Assembly: GCF_017163935.1 (NCBI RefSeq)
Contig: NZ_JABVZR010000001.1
Location: 4,092,001-4,156,000, forward strand
Origin: Novosphingobium terrae
GTDB taxonomy: Bacteria; Pseudomonadota; Alphaproteobacteria; Sphingomonadales; Sphingomonadaceae
Direction: 5' to 3'
DNA: 64,000 nt
Positions within the stretch are counted from its first letter, which is position 1; each line of letters starts with the position of its first letter. Positions 28,056 to 36,739 of this stretch are shown here, piece after piece. Position numbers and translations under genes: made by a program. The notes under the pieces are model-generated. The model was not told where the DNA came from, did no database searches, and saw nothing but the letters and a program-made list of their open reading frames with translations.

Positions 28056-28511
28056 ATGACCCAATGGCCGCTCCCCGAACCCATGGCTCTGGCGCTGGAA
28101 CAAGCCCGTCTGGGCGCGCAGGCCGGGGAAGTTCCCATCGGCGCCGTGGTGATGCGTGACGGCAAGGTGATCGCCACCGCTCACAACCGCCCCCGCGCTT
28201 TGTGTGACCCCACCGCCCATGCCGAAGTGCTGGCGATTCGTGCTGCCGCCGCTGCCTTGGGGCAGGAACGTCTGGAAGGCTGCGATCTGTGGGTCTCGCT
28301 GGAGCCATGCCCGATGTGCGCGGGCGCGATTGCTCATGCGCGAATCGCCCGGCTTTATTACGCGGCCAGCGATCCCAAGGGCGGCGCGGTGGAGCATGGG
28401 GCGCGGGTTTTCGATCATCCGCAATGCCTGCATCGCCCCGAGGTCTACAGCGGTCTGGGTGGGGATATGGCGGCGGAGATGCTGCGCGGGTTTTTTCAAG
28501 AACGAAGGTGA
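28056..28511 (+). CDS. tadA: tRNA-specific adenosine deaminase
   Basis: 151 residues from the ATG at 28056; the open frame extends upstream but conserved sequence starts at MTQWPLPEPMALALEQAR. Zinc and catalytic motifs of the deaminase fold: HAEVLAI (H55, E57) and PCPMCAGAI (C85, C88). TadA converts the wobble adenosine of tRNA-Arg(ACG) to inosine. The GAVEHGARVFDHPQCLHRPEVYSGL region also fits TadA. Repeat copy E begins two bases after the stop. Confidence 0.95.
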   Translation: MTQWPLPEPMALALEQARLGAQAGEVPIGAVVMRDGKVIATAHNRPRALCDPTAHAEVLAIRAAAAALGQERLEGCDLWVSLEPCPMCAGAIAHARIARLYYAASDPKGGAVEHGARVFDHPQCLHRPEVYSGLGGDMAAEMLRGFFQERR

Positions 28512-28513
28512 AA

Positions 28514-28726
28514 TGCGAGGGGGTTACCCCCTCGCGCTCCCATAACGTCTTCCGACGCAAACGCAGTGGCACCCGATTGGTGTGCCCCGGCTCTCCACCT
28601 GCGCAGTTGAAAGCGCCGCAGGCAGTCGAATCATCCGTTAGCCTGCGGCGCGGCAAACTATGCGTAAGGCTGAACCCTTGGCGCGAGGCAGACAGTAAAG
28701 GGAGCGCGAGGGCGATGGCCCTCGCA
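28514..28726 (+). repeat. Structured intergenic repeat, copy E (REPIN-like)
   Basis: 213 bp between convergent tadA and nadC, two bases from one stop codon and 17 from the other. The left palindrome is GCGAGGGGG/CCCCCTCGC; the right is GCGAGGGC/GCCCTCGC with loop GATG, preceded by GGGAGC. The centre is shorter than in copy A, but the GCGCCGCAGGC...GCCTGCGGCGC stem is intact. Confidence 0.85.
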
Positions 28727-28743
28727 TCTTCTCTTTCCTCGAA

Positions 28744-29607
28744 TCAGGCCAGAACGAAATCCAGCCCGATATCCGCCGCCGGAGCGCTCTGAGTCAGGCG
28801 CCCCACGGAAACATAATCCACCCCGCTCGCCGCAATCGGCCCGATGGTGGAGAGGTTCACCCCGCCGCTCGCCTCGCAGGGCACGCGGCCCGCCACCAGC
28901 GCCACGGCCTCGCGCAGCATGTCCGGCTCCATGTTGTCCAGCAGCAGGTGAGTCGCCCCCGCCGCCAGCGCGGGTGCGATCTGGTCGAGGTGGTCGATCT
29001 CGCAGATGATGCTGGCCACGCCCGCCGCACGGGCACTGCCGACGGCCTGCCCCACGCCGCCTGCCACGGCGACGTGATTGTCCTTGATCATCGCCGCGTC
29101 CCACAAGCCCATGCGGTGATTCTGCGCACCGCCCATGCGGGTGGCGTATTTCTCCAGATGGCGCAGGCCGGGGATGGTCTTGCGCGTGTCCAGCAGCCGC
29201 GCCTTGGTCACGCCCATGGCGTCGACATATTGGCGCGTCAGCGTGGCGATGCCCGAGAGGTGCTGCACGGTGTTCAGCGCCGAGCGCTCCGCTGTCAGCA
29301 GTGCACGCGCCTTGCCGGTGAGGCGCAGCAGATGCGTGCCGGCCGCGACCTGATCGCCATCCTGCACCAGAGTCTCGATGGAAATCTCCGGATCGAGGTG
29401 GCGGAAGAAGGCCACCGCGATCGGCAAGCCCGCCACGGTGATGGCATCGCGGCTGTCCATCACGCCGGTGAAGCGGGCGTCTGCCGGGATGACGCTTTCG
29501 CTCGTCACGTCCTGGCCACCGCCGGGGAGGCCTTCGCCAAGGTCTTCGGCAAGGGTTTGCGTGACGAAGGTGTCGAGGTCGAAGCCGGTCAGGGAGAATT
29601 GGGTCAT
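28744..29607 (-). CDS. nadC: Nicotinate-nucleotide pyrophosphorylase (carboxylating)
   Basis: 287 residues from the ATG at 29607 (MTQFSLTGFDLDTFV); an upstream in-frame extension is translated repeat sequence. It makes nicotinate mononucleotide from quinolinate and PRPP in NAD synthesis. Family blocks: LAEDLGEG...GGQDVTSESVIPAD, ALNTVQHLSGIATLTRQYVDA, LDTRKTIPGLRHLEKYA, GGAQNHRMGLWDAAMIKDNH and EASGGVNLSTIGPIAASGVDYVSVG. Usual nad partners (nadA, nadB) are not adjacent. It sits between repeat copies E and F. Confidence 0.96.
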   Translation of the reverse strand: MTQFSLTGFDLDTFVTQTLAEDLGEGLPGGGQDVTSESVIPADARFTGVMDSRDAITVAGLPIAVAFFRHLDPEISIETLVQDGDQVAAGTHLLRLTGKARALLTAERSALNTVQHLSGIATLTRQYVDAMGVTKARLLDTRKTIPGLRHLEKYATRMGGAQNHRMGLWDAAMIKDNHVAVAGGVGQAVGSARAAGVASIICEIDHLDQIAPALAAGATHLLLDNMEPDMLREAVALVAGRVPCEASGGVNLSTIGPIAASGVDYVSVGRLTQSAPAADIGLDFVLA

Positions 29608-29649
29608 AAGGGGGGTATAAGGGAGTGGAGAGAAGGGGGAAGGAGAAAA

Positions 29650-29884
29650 AGCGAGGGGGTTACCCCCTCGCGCTCCCATAACGTCTTCCGACGCATGGGC
29701 AGCGTCGCCCCATCCTTGCGCACAACCTATCCACCTGCGCTACGCCAGCGCCGCAGGCAGTGTTTCATCGATCATGGAAGCTGTGCCTGCGTTTAAAGCC
29801 TGCGGCGCGGCGACGTTGCTCCGGGGCCGAACCCGATGCGCAACGTAGACATTAAAGGGAGCGCGAGGGTGTAACACCCTCGCA
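29650..29884 (+). repeat. Structured intergenic repeat, copy F (REPIN-like)
   Basis: About 234 bp, with the right end 16 bp from the LytTR regulator stop and the left end 43 bp upstream of the nadC start. The left palindrome is GCGAGGGGG/CCCCCTCGC; the right is GCGAGGGTGT/ACACCCTCGC preceded by GGGAGC. It lies between two same-strand genes, so it sits in the nadC leader as well as at the 3' end of the regulator gene. Confidence 0.85.
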
Positions 29885-29900
29885 CCTTCCCCTTCATTCC

Positions 29901-30701
29901 TTAATGAACAAACCGCGCCACCACATCGCGATACGAACGCGACACCTTCACGTCCGCGCCCGACTCCAGCACCAGGAAGCATTCGCCATTGGTATGCGGC
30001 TTCACCTGACGCACCAGATTCAGGTTCACGATCCACGAGCGATGCACGCGCTGGAACACGCGCGGGTCCAGCCGGCGCTCCAGATCCTTCATCGTCTCGC
30101 GCAGGATCAGCGAGTTGTCGGCGGTGTAGATGCACATATAGTCACCAGCGGCTTCGATGCGCTCGATGGTGTCCACATCGACGCGGAAGATCTGGCCGCG
30201 ATCCTTGATGTTGATTAGCTTCTCGAAGCGGCCCGCGTTGGGGTCACCCTGTTCGTCATCCAGCGTGTCGATGGCGTCGGGGGCGACTTCGGCGAGAACG
30301 CTCTTCAGCTTCTCGGCCTCTTCCACCAGCTTCTTGTCGGAGAGGCGCTGGCGCACGCGGTCCAGCGTGTCGGCCAGCTTGTCTTCGTCCACCGGCTTCA
30401 TCAGGTAGGAGACGGCGTTGGCCTCGAAGGCGCGCACGGCGTGTTCCTGGTAGGCGGTGCAGAAGACGAAAAGCGGCGGCTCGATCTCCATCACGCCCTT
30501 CACCACCGAGAATCCGTCGAAGCCGGGCATCTGGATATCCAGAAACACCAGATCGGGCTTTTCGGTCTTGATCTTGCGGATGGCTTCGCGCCCGTTGGCG
30601 CAGGTATCGATGATTTCGATGTCGGGGAATTTCTGGAGCCGCAGCTGCAGGCCCTGGATGGCCAGTTTCTCATCGTCAACGAGGATGGTGCGGATGGTCA
30701 T
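29901..30701 (-). CDS. LytTR-type response regulator
   Basis: 266 residues. A receiver domain with phosphoacceptor D55 (LVFLDIQMPG), acidic pair D9/D10 and KPVDEDKL near the end, then a LytTR DNA-binding domain (about 160-266: IERIEAAGDYMCIYTADNSLILRETMKDLERRL...VHRSWIVNLNLV...VSRSYRD). Its histidine-kinase partner lies 25 bp upstream. Targets not predictable; AlgR/LytR regulators often control envelope or polysaccharide genes. Confidence 0.94.
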   Translation of the reverse strand: MTIRTILVDDEKLAIQGLQLRLQKFPDIEIIDTCANGREAIRKIKTEKPDLVFLDIQMPGFDGFSVVKGVMEIEPPLFVFCTAYQEHAVRAFEANAVSYLMKPVDEDKLADTLDRVRQRLSDKKLVEEAEKLKSVLAEVAPDAIDTLDDEQGDPNAGRFEKLINIKDRGQIFRVDVDTIERIEAAGDYMCIYTADNSLILRETMKDLERRLDPRVFQRVHRSWIVNLNLVRQVKPHTNGECFLVLESGADVKVSRSYRDVVARFVH

Positions 30702-30726
30702 TGGGGCTTTTGCCTTCTCGCGTCAG

Positions 30727-31869
30727 TCAGGTTGCAGTGGCGCTGGCAGGGAAATCCGCGTCGCGCCGCTCAAAGGGTATTTCGATGGTGACGGCAAAAC
30801 CGCCCTCAGATGGTTCATAAGTCTCGAAACGATGGGCAGGTCCGTAAGCCTGCGCCAGGCGATCGCGAATATTTGCCAGCCCGACTCCGGTCGAAACCGT
30901 CTGCCCCCCGTCGAAACTGACGGCATTCAATCTGTGGTCGCCTTCCTGGTTCTGCAAGCCGGGTCCGGTATCGGAGACGGTGATGCGAAGGTTTTGCCCG
31001 ACCAGTTGAGCGGCAATGGTGATTTCCGCCCCGCTCTCCTGAGTCGAAACCGCGTATTTGATAGCATTTTCCACCAGCGGTTGCAGCAACAGAGAGGGCA
31101 GCAGCCCGCCTTCGGTGGGTTCATCGATGCGGAAGGTGGTGCGCAGCCGCTCCTCGAATCGCATCCGCTCGATGTCGAGATAGAGCTTGAGCGTCTCGAC
31201 CTCCTTGGCCACCGTCACCCGCCCCTCGGGCTCGTTGATCAGCGTGTAGCGCAGGAAGGAGGAGAGGCGCGTCAGCATGGCATTGGCGGGCTCGGTCTGG
31301 CCCAGCAGCACCAGCGTGGAGATCGAGTTCAGCGTGTTGAACAGGAAATGCGGGTTGAGCTGATAGCGCAGCATCGCCAGCTGGGCATTGGTGGCCTGCA
31401 CCTCCAGCCGCAGCAGGGCATCGTTCTGTTCTTCCACGCGCAGGAAGAAGTTGATGGCGTAATACAGCGCCGACCAGGCGCCCAGCAGCGCCGCGTCATA
31501 GAAGAACACCTGCACGAACAGCTGGGGGAAGCCCGAGGTGCTGTCCGGATGCGACAGGTCGACCACCCAGGCATCCATGAAGGCATAGAGGCAGACAGCC
31601 AGCGGCAGCACCACCGCCGTCACGCCCCAGGTCAGCAATGCGCGCTGGCCCATCAGCTGGCGATAGATCACCGCCAGCAGCAGGCTGATCGAAAAGCCGT
31701 TGATGATTTCCACCACCACCAGCGCCAGCGGGGACCATGACTGCCCCGTCGCCAGCAGAGACATGGCGCGCAGCACCAGAGCGCCGACCCAGCCCACCAC
31801 CTGCAACCGCCAGAAAGCGCGATTCTTGTTGGCGAAAAACGGGGTGGGTTGGAAAGGAAGCACGGCCAT
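30727..31869 (-). CDS. Membrane sensor histidine kinase, LytS/YehU type
   Basis: 380 residues. Four or more hydrophobic segments fill about residues 20-160. The cytoplasmic His_kinase domain has RYQLNPHFLFNTLNSISTLV with the phosphoacceptor His, then an ATPase domain with N-box VENAIKYA, G1 DTGPGLQN and G2 STGVGLANIRDRL. It should phosphorylate the LytTR regulator encoded 25 bp downstream. Signal unknown; no large periplasmic domain is seen, so a membrane-borne or lipid signal is possible. Confidence 0.93.
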   Translation of the reverse strand: MAVLPFQPTPFFANKNRAFWRLQVVGWVGALVLRAMSLLATGQSWSPLALVVVEIINGFSISLLLAVIYRQLMGQRALLTWGVTAVVLPLAVCLYAFMDAWVVDLSHPDSTSGFPQLFVQVFFYDAALLGAWSALYYAINFFLRVEEQNDALLRLEVQATNAQLAMLRYQLNPHFLFNTLNSISTLVLLGQTEPANAMLTRLSSFLRYTLINEPEGRVTVAKEVETLKLYLDIERMRFEERLRTTFRIDEPTEGGLLPSLLLQPLVENAIKYAVSTQESGAEITIAAQLVGQNLRITVSDTGPGLQNQEGDHRLNAVSFDGGQTVSTGVGLANIRDRLAQAYGPAHRFETYEPSEGGFAVTIEIPFERRDADFPASATAT

Positions 31870-31951
31870 GGCGGGGCTCTAGCTTAAAAGCAGCCCGGCG
31901 GCGATGGCTTTTGCCATCGGGGACAGCGCCGCAGCGGTCATCGCTTGCCCA

Positions 31952-32710
31952 TCATCCCTTCGGCGTCTCCAGCCCCTTTTGCAGTGCTTCCTTGCCCACC
32001 GCGCCCAGCAGCAGATGGCCATTGGCGAGGAAGGTGGGGGTGGAGTTGATGCCCAGCTGCTTGGTCATTTCCAGATTGGTGGCGATCTCGGTCTTCACCG
32101 GCTCGCTGGTGGCGTCCTGCCTGGCGCGGGCCAGATCGACCCCGGCTGCCTTGGCGGCGGCCTCGATTCCCGCCTCGTCGGGGCGCTCCTGCGCATACAT
32201 GGCGTGGTGGAAGGCGGCGAATTTGCCTTGCTTGGCCGCGCCCAGCGCCACGGCGGCAGCGACCCGGCTTTCGGGGCTGAGGATCGGCAGCTGGCGGATC
32301 ACCACCTTCAGATCGGGATCGGCGGCGGCCATGGCGGCAACATCAGCCTCGCTCTTGCGGCAGTAGCCGCAGGCGTAATCCATGAACTCCACCAGCACCT
32401 TGTGGCCATTGGGATTGCCCAGCACCGAGCCGGGGAAGGGCGTTTCCACCAATTGACGGATCTGGCCGATCTGGGCTTCGGCCTCACGCTGGCGCAGCAC
32501 ATCCATGGCCTGGGGCAGAATTTCGGGATGGGCCATGATGTAATCATGGATCGCGGCATCGCCATTGCCGTGCTGGCCGATGGGCAGCAGGCCGGAGGCG
32601 ATCAGCGCCGCCCCCGCCACGCCGCCGATCAATCCCGCGCTCAGGCCGATCAGCAGGCCGCGCAGGCGGGAGGGAGCGGCAGGGGCGGATTGGGGAAAGT
32701 TATCGTTCAT
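31952..32710 (-). CDS. Membrane-anchored DsbA-like thioredoxin-fold protein
   Basis: 252 residues. A hydrophobic helix (about 18-43) anchors the protein; a helical linker precedes a DsbA/DsbG-type thioredoxin fold with active site CGYC (C114, C117) and the cis-Pro loop STPTFLANGHLLLGAVGKEAL. It probably oxidises or isomerises disulfides in the periplasm. It lies 11 bp downstream of an M48 protease gene on the same strand, suggesting joint work in envelope protein quality control. Confidence 0.9.
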   Translation of the reverse strand: MNDNFPQSAPAAPSRLRGLLIGLSAGLIGGVAGAALIASGLLPIGQHGNGDAAIHDYIMAHPEILPQAMDVLRQREAEAQIGQIRQLVETPFPGSVLGNPNGHKVLVEFMDYACGYCRKSEADVAAMAAADPDLKVVIRQLPILSPESRVAAAVALGAAKQGKFAAFHHAMYAQERPDEAGIEAAAKAAGVDLARARQDATSEPVKTEIATNLEMTKQLGINSTPTFLANGHLLLGAVGKEALQKGLETPKG

Positions 32711-32721
32711 GGGGCGGGCGC

Positions 32722-34125
32722 TTACTTGCGTTTCTTGCCCTTGGCCATGGCGGAGCGCGCCTCCATCGCAATGTCCTGAGCGCGCAGCCAGTCCGGCGTG
32801 CCCTGCTTCAGCCCTAGCGCGGCGGCCTCGGCATTGCGCAGCGCGCCGCCGACATTGCCGTTCAACTCCTGCTGTTCGGCGCTGGCGAGTTCGGCGTGCG
32901 GCGTGTCGCCCTGCTGGGCATAGACCATGCCCAGCACATACCAGGCGAAGGGATTCTCACGATCGCGGGAGAGGGCGGCCTTCAGCACGCGCTCAGCCTC
33001 GGGCATATGGGGATGCTTGGGGTCGCCCTCATCCTCGGCCAGCAGGGCGTGGCCGAAGGTGGTGGCGATCAGCGGCTGGTTGTTGGTCAGCTGGGTGGCG
33101 CGGCGCAGCGGATCGATGGCGTCGGTGGGCTTGCCTGCCTCCAGCAGGATCTGGCCCTTCAGCTCCAGAAAATAGGGATCGTCAGGCGCATCCTTCAGCA
33201 GGGCATCGGTCTCGACCATCGCCTTGTCGAGGAAACCCTGCTTGTGCCAGGCATAGGCGCGGGCATAGCGCGCGGGCACGCCGGTCATGTACTCGGGAAA
33301 GGCTTTGAGCGTGTCGTTCGGCTCGGCCAGATAGCCGTAGAGCTTGGCCTTCACGCGGGCAAAGCGCTCCTCCAGCACCGGGTCCTTGGGTTTGTTCCAG
33401 GCCGGATCCTTTTCGTACACATCCTGCAGGAACTGGATACGATCGTCGGTCAGCGGGTGAGTGGACCAGAAGGCATCCTCGTCGGTCCGGGTGATGCCAT
33501 AGGTGTTTTCCATTTTGAGCAGCTTGTGGAAGAACTCCACCGAGCCGCGCCCGGAAATACCCGCGCCCGAAAGGAAGCGCGCACCGGCGGCATCGGCTGC
33601 CTCTTCCTCGCCGCGCGTGTAGGAGAGGTAGGTGCCCATCGCGGCCTGCTGACCGGCCATGAAGATGCCCATCGCCGCCTCACCACCGCCCGCCGCCGCA
33701 GCAGCACCGGCCAGCAGCAGCGAAAGGATCGAGATGTTGCTGGCTTGCTTCATGCCGCGCGTATCGATGGCATGGCCACCCACGACGTGGCCGAGTTCGT
33801 GCGCCACCACGCCCTGCACCTCCAGCGCGGAATCGGCGGCGTTGATCAGGCCCGAATTGACATAGACCGCCTGCCCGCCCGCGACGAAGGCGTTGATCTC
33901 TGAATCATTGACCAGCACCACATCGACATTGTGCGGGTCCAGCCCCGTCTGCTGGATCAGCGGCTGGGCCATATCGTGGAGCAGCGCCTCGGTCTCGGCG
34001 TCGCGCAGCACCGATTGCGCGCTGACAGGCGCGGCAGCCAGAGCAAGGCACAGCGCCAGCGCGCTGGCCAGAGAGCGAAGCGGCTTGAAGCGATGGCCGG
34101 GCGGATTGAGAGCAGGGTCGCGCAT
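32722..34125 (-). CDS. M48 family metalloprotease with TPR region (BepA-like)
   Basis: 467 residues. A signal peptide ends near residue 36 (APVSAQ). The protease domain has zinc motif HELGH (H109-H113) in VVAHELGHVVGGHAIDTRG and the downstream acidic ligand region RGEEEAADAAGARFL. The C-terminal half (about 280-460) is tetratricopeptide-like helices. This layout matches periplasmic BepA/YfgC, which promotes or removes stalled outer-membrane proteins. It is probably the first gene of a pair with the DsbA-like gene. Confidence 0.92.
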   Translation of the reverse strand: MRDPALNPPGHRFKPLRSLASALALCLALAAAPVSAQSVLRDAETEALLHDMAQPLIQQTGLDPHNVDVVLVNDSEINAFVAGGQAVYVNSGLINAADSALEVQGVVAHELGHVVGGHAIDTRGMKQASNISILSLLLAGAAAAAGGGEAAMGIFMAGQQAAMGTYLSYTRGEEEAADAAGARFLSGAGISGRGSVEFFHKLLKMENTYGITRTDEDAFWSTHPLTDDRIQFLQDVYEKDPAWNKPKDPVLEERFARVKAKLYGYLAEPNDTLKAFPEYMTGVPARYARAYAWHKQGFLDKAMVETDALLKDAPDDPYFLELKGQILLEAGKPTDAIDPLRRATQLTNNQPLIATTFGHALLAEDEGDPKHPHMPEAERVLKAALSRDRENPFAWYVLGMVYAQQGDTPHAELASAEQQELNGNVGGALRNAEAAALGLKQGTPDWLRAQDIAMEARSAMAKGKKRK

Positions 34126-34183
34126 GATTCAAGCAGGAGGCTAGCACGCCTGCCGCTGAACCGCGCGTGAAGAATTGTGTCTC

Positions 34184-35614
34184 TCAGCCTTGCTCAAGAA
34201 ACTGCCGCAGCAGGCGCGACAGCGTGGCGGCCGACGGGTTCAGCGTGCCCAGCGGCTCGACATGATCCGAGCCCTGACGCACCAGCACCAGCGAGACATC
34301 ATCGGCAATGCGCAGATCGCCCCAGTCGCGGGCGGGCAGGGCGGCCAGTGCCTGAGCCTCGGGCAGCGGCAGGCGGCGCGGCGTGGCACTGTTGCTGCGG
34401 CGATGCTGGCGCTCGGCGGCGATCACGGCTTTGAGGCCGCCCTGCGTCGCGGCCAGATGCGATGGCAGCGCGCCCTTGCCGATCCCCAGACGGCGGGCAT
34501 GGGCCAGCACGGAGGCATATTCGGTCAGCCGCGTCTTGTCGTGATGGGCGCCGAAGACCAGCTTCACCACCGGCAGATCGGGTACGCGCGGCTGGGGGGC
34601 GAGCCCCTCGGCGGCGAGCAGGGCGGCGAGGTGTTCGGGAGCCTCGGCTCCGGCCAGCGCCAGATCATGCGCCGCGCCGATGGCTGCATAGAGCGCCTGA
34701 TGATCCCGCGCGGGCGAAAGACGCAGGCCGTCGACCAACTGCCGCGCGATCTGCAGCAGGCTGTCGAGCGAGCGCCCCGGCGTCGAGGGCCAGAAGGAAG
34801 GATCGGCGGGCTGGGCAAAGCCTTCCTCGCCCTGAGGCCAGAGCGGGTGGCGTGTGGGGGCTGGCTCGGCAGCAAGGTCACGCCCATTGGGCCCATCGGC
34901 CCAACCCTGACGGCGCCAGGGCTGATCAGCCCAGGCGGCCTGATCGATGCGCGAACGCGCGCCCGGAGGCGGCACCGGGCGCGAGAGCGTGCCGGCTGCG
35001 GGCGCGGCATCCAGCGCGCCGGCAATGTCCTTGATCAGCTTCTCGCTGGCCTTGGCATCAAGCTGTTCCTTCCAGTTGATCACACCCAGAATCTGGCGAA
35101 TCTTCGCGCGATGGCTGGAATCGGGATCGTCCGAGAAAGGCAGCAGAATGCCGCGATAGAGCATGGTGGTGCCCACCGGCGTATCGAACTCGGCCTCAAA
35201 GCCGATCGGCGCGCGGTTGGCGAAGATCTGCGCATAATGCTCGGTGAAGCGCGAAAGCAGCGTGCCGCGCGGCACGGTGGACAGCGCGCGCGGGCCGGTG
35301 TCGATCCCGGCCTGATCCGCCAGCCTTTTGCCGATATGTGTAAGATGCGGCGTCTCATCCGGCCCGGTGAACTCGATCAGCACCGAACTGGGCGCAAAAT
35401 CGGGCAGGGCCGCCAGATCGAGCTGGTCGATCGAGGGAAACTCGCGCGATTTCAACAGTCCGGCCCAGTGATTGTAGGCATGGACCTGCATGCGCCGCTC
35501 ATCACGGCCCGGGGGCACGGGCAGAATATCCCCGCCGACTTCATCCTCGTCATAGGTCGAGGTCTGCGGCGTGGCGCCGCGGCTTTCGGCATAGGGGCTG
35601 CGCATCGTGTCCAT
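34184..35614 (-). CDS. PAS-domain protein of unknown function (PAS_5 type)
   Basis: 476 residues from the ATG at 35614; a TTG five codons upstream is less likely. The N-terminal third matches the alphaproteobacterial PAS_5 pattern: QVHAYNHWAGLLKSREFPSIDQLDLAALPDFAPSSVLIEFTG and THIGKRLADQAG. The middle is low-complexity and proline-rich. The C-terminal third contains VFGAHHDKTRLTEYASVLAHARRLGIGKG and other helical segments. No enzyme, HTH or transmembrane domain is seen. A signalling or cell-cycle adaptor role is possible but unproven. Confidence 0.75.
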   Translation of the reverse strand: MDTMRSPYAESRGATPQTSTYDEDEVGGDILPVPPGRDERRMQVHAYNHWAGLLKSREFPSIDQLDLAALPDFAPSSVLIEFTGPDETPHLTHIGKRLADQAGIDTGPRALSTVPRGTLLSRFTEHYAQIFANRAPIGFEAEFDTPVGTTMLYRGILLPFSDDPDSSHRAKIRQILGVINWKEQLDAKASEKLIKDIAGALDAAPAAGTLSRPVPPPGARSRIDQAAWADQPWRRQGWADGPNGRDLAAEPAPTRHPLWPQGEEGFAQPADPSFWPSTPGRSLDSLLQIARQLVDGLRLSPARDHQALYAAIGAAHDLALAGAEAPEHLAALLAAEGLAPQPRVPDLPVVKLVFGAHHDKTRLTEYASVLAHARRLGIGKGALPSHLAATQGGLKAVIAAERQHRRSNSATPRRLPLPEAQALAALPARDWGDLRIADDVSLVLVRQGSDHVEPLGTLNPSAATLSRLLRQFLEQG

Positions 35615-35748
35615 GAAGGGCTCTCGCAATCGGGGAGGCGGCGGAGGGGCCGCCGGTGATTCTGCGAGGATGATGGCGCAACTTGGTAAAAGGCGCGTTA
35701 AGTTGCGCCAGTTGTTCCCTGTGGATAATTCCGGGGTTTATGAGTCTT

Positions 35749-36498
35749 TTAAGCAGGCGTCTCGAAGCTGCCCAGTCCCTTATCGGTGCCGCAAAGCCTG
35801 TCCCACAAACGAAAATACAGGCCGTAGTTGCAGCGATAGTTCTGGTGATGGCGTTGATGATGCGTGGCGGTGATCAGCCAGCCACCCAATCGACCTTCCA
35901 CGAGTCGGCGCGGGAAGATTTCCCAGCCCATGTGATTGGTGACACCCATGACGGTCATAATGGTCAGCACCAGCGCCAGCACGCTGACATGGAGCGGCAC
36001 GATGAACACCAGCGCCGGGATGATGACGGCGCCGGTGAGGGCTTCGATGGGGTGGAAGCTCATGGCGGCCCATGCGGTGGGCGGGCGGCTGGCATGATGC
36101 ACGGCATGGGCGAGGCGGAAGATGCGCGGCTGATGCATCCAGCGATGCGTCCAGTAGAACCAGGTGTCATGCGCCAGCAGCACGATCGCCAGCGAGACCG
36201 GCATCCACCACAGCGGCATGGCGTAAGGATCGCGGTAAATGCGCGTCCAGCCATGCACCTGCCAGCCCCAGGCGATGATCCCCGCTGGCAGGCCGAAGAT
36301 CACGCAGGAAAGCAGAGACCAGCCAATCTCGGCGCGAATCTGGCGGCCCAGCGGTTGGTAAAGGCCGGGCTTCTTCAGCGCCGTCGCCCAGGCAAAACCG
36401 CCGCTGGAGAGCAGATAGCGCAGCGCGACAATGCCGCTCATCACCAGCGCCGATATGAACGCCGCCAGAAGCGTGGGCTGGGATGTCAGGGAGGCCAT
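35749..36498 (-). CDS. Sterol desaturase/fatty acid hydroxylase family membrane protein
   Basis: 249 residues from the ATG at 36498. About four hydrophobic segments and the di-iron histidine clusters of the family: HDTWFYWTHRWMHQ, HAVHHASRPP and HHQRHHQN. It inserts oxygen or a double bond into a lipid; in sphingomonads, sphingolipid or carotenoid modification is plausible but not shown. The upstream sequence lacks a Shine-Dalgarno site and instead has TATAAT 7 bp before the ATG, consistent with a leaderless mRNA. Confidence 0.88.
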   Translation of the reverse strand: MASLTSQPTLLAAFISALVMSGIVALRYLLSSGGFAWATALKKPGLYQPLGRQIRAEIGWSLLSCVIFGLPAGIIAWGWQVHGWTRIYRDPYAMPLWWMPVSLAIVLLAHDTWFYWTHRWMHQPRIFRLAHAVHHASRPPTAWAAMSFHPIEALTGAVIIPALVFIVPLHVSVLALVLTIMTVMGVTNHMGWEIFPRRLVEGRLGGWLITATHHQRHHQNYRCNYGLYFRLWDRLCGTDKGLGSFETPA

Positions 36499-36533
36499 GG
36501 GAGGGATTATAGGCCCTGCGCACGTGATGGCCA
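36499..36533 (-). promoter_or_regulatory. Candidate leaderless promoter of the sterol desaturase gene
   Basis: On the minus strand TATAAT is followed by CCCTCCC and then the ATG, so transcription would begin at or next to the start codon. TGGCCA lies 16 bp upstream as a weak -35. No purine-rich ribosome site exists between them. Confidence 0.45.
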
Positions 36534-36569
36534 GTTGTCGTGATGGACTGTCTGTGCTTGGCGTTGCGG

Positions 36570-36731
36570 ATGAGCGACGATGTGCCTTCTCCCTGCCTTG
36601 GCCTGTGCCGTGTCGATGAAAGTGGCAGTTTCTGCGTGGCCTGCAAGCGGACGCTTGAGGAAATCGCGGGTTGGGCGACGATGGCAGGCGAAGAGAAAAA
36701 GGCTGTCTGGAAGAGGATCGAAGGGGATTAA
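36570..36731 (+). CDS. DUF1289 family small protein
   Basis: 53 residues from the ATG at 36570. SPCLGLCRVDESGSFCVACKRTLEEIAGWATM contains the four-cysteine pattern (C-x3-C...C-x2-C) and the RTLEEIA.W block of the family, suggesting metal or Fe-S binding. Function unknown. It is divergent from the sterol desaturase family gene across 71 bp; repeat copy G begins 8 bp after its stop. Confidence 0.85.
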   Translation: MSDDVPSPCLGLCRVDESGSFCVACKRTLEEIAGWATMAGEEKKAVWKRIEGD

Positions 36732-36739
36732 AAGCGAAA

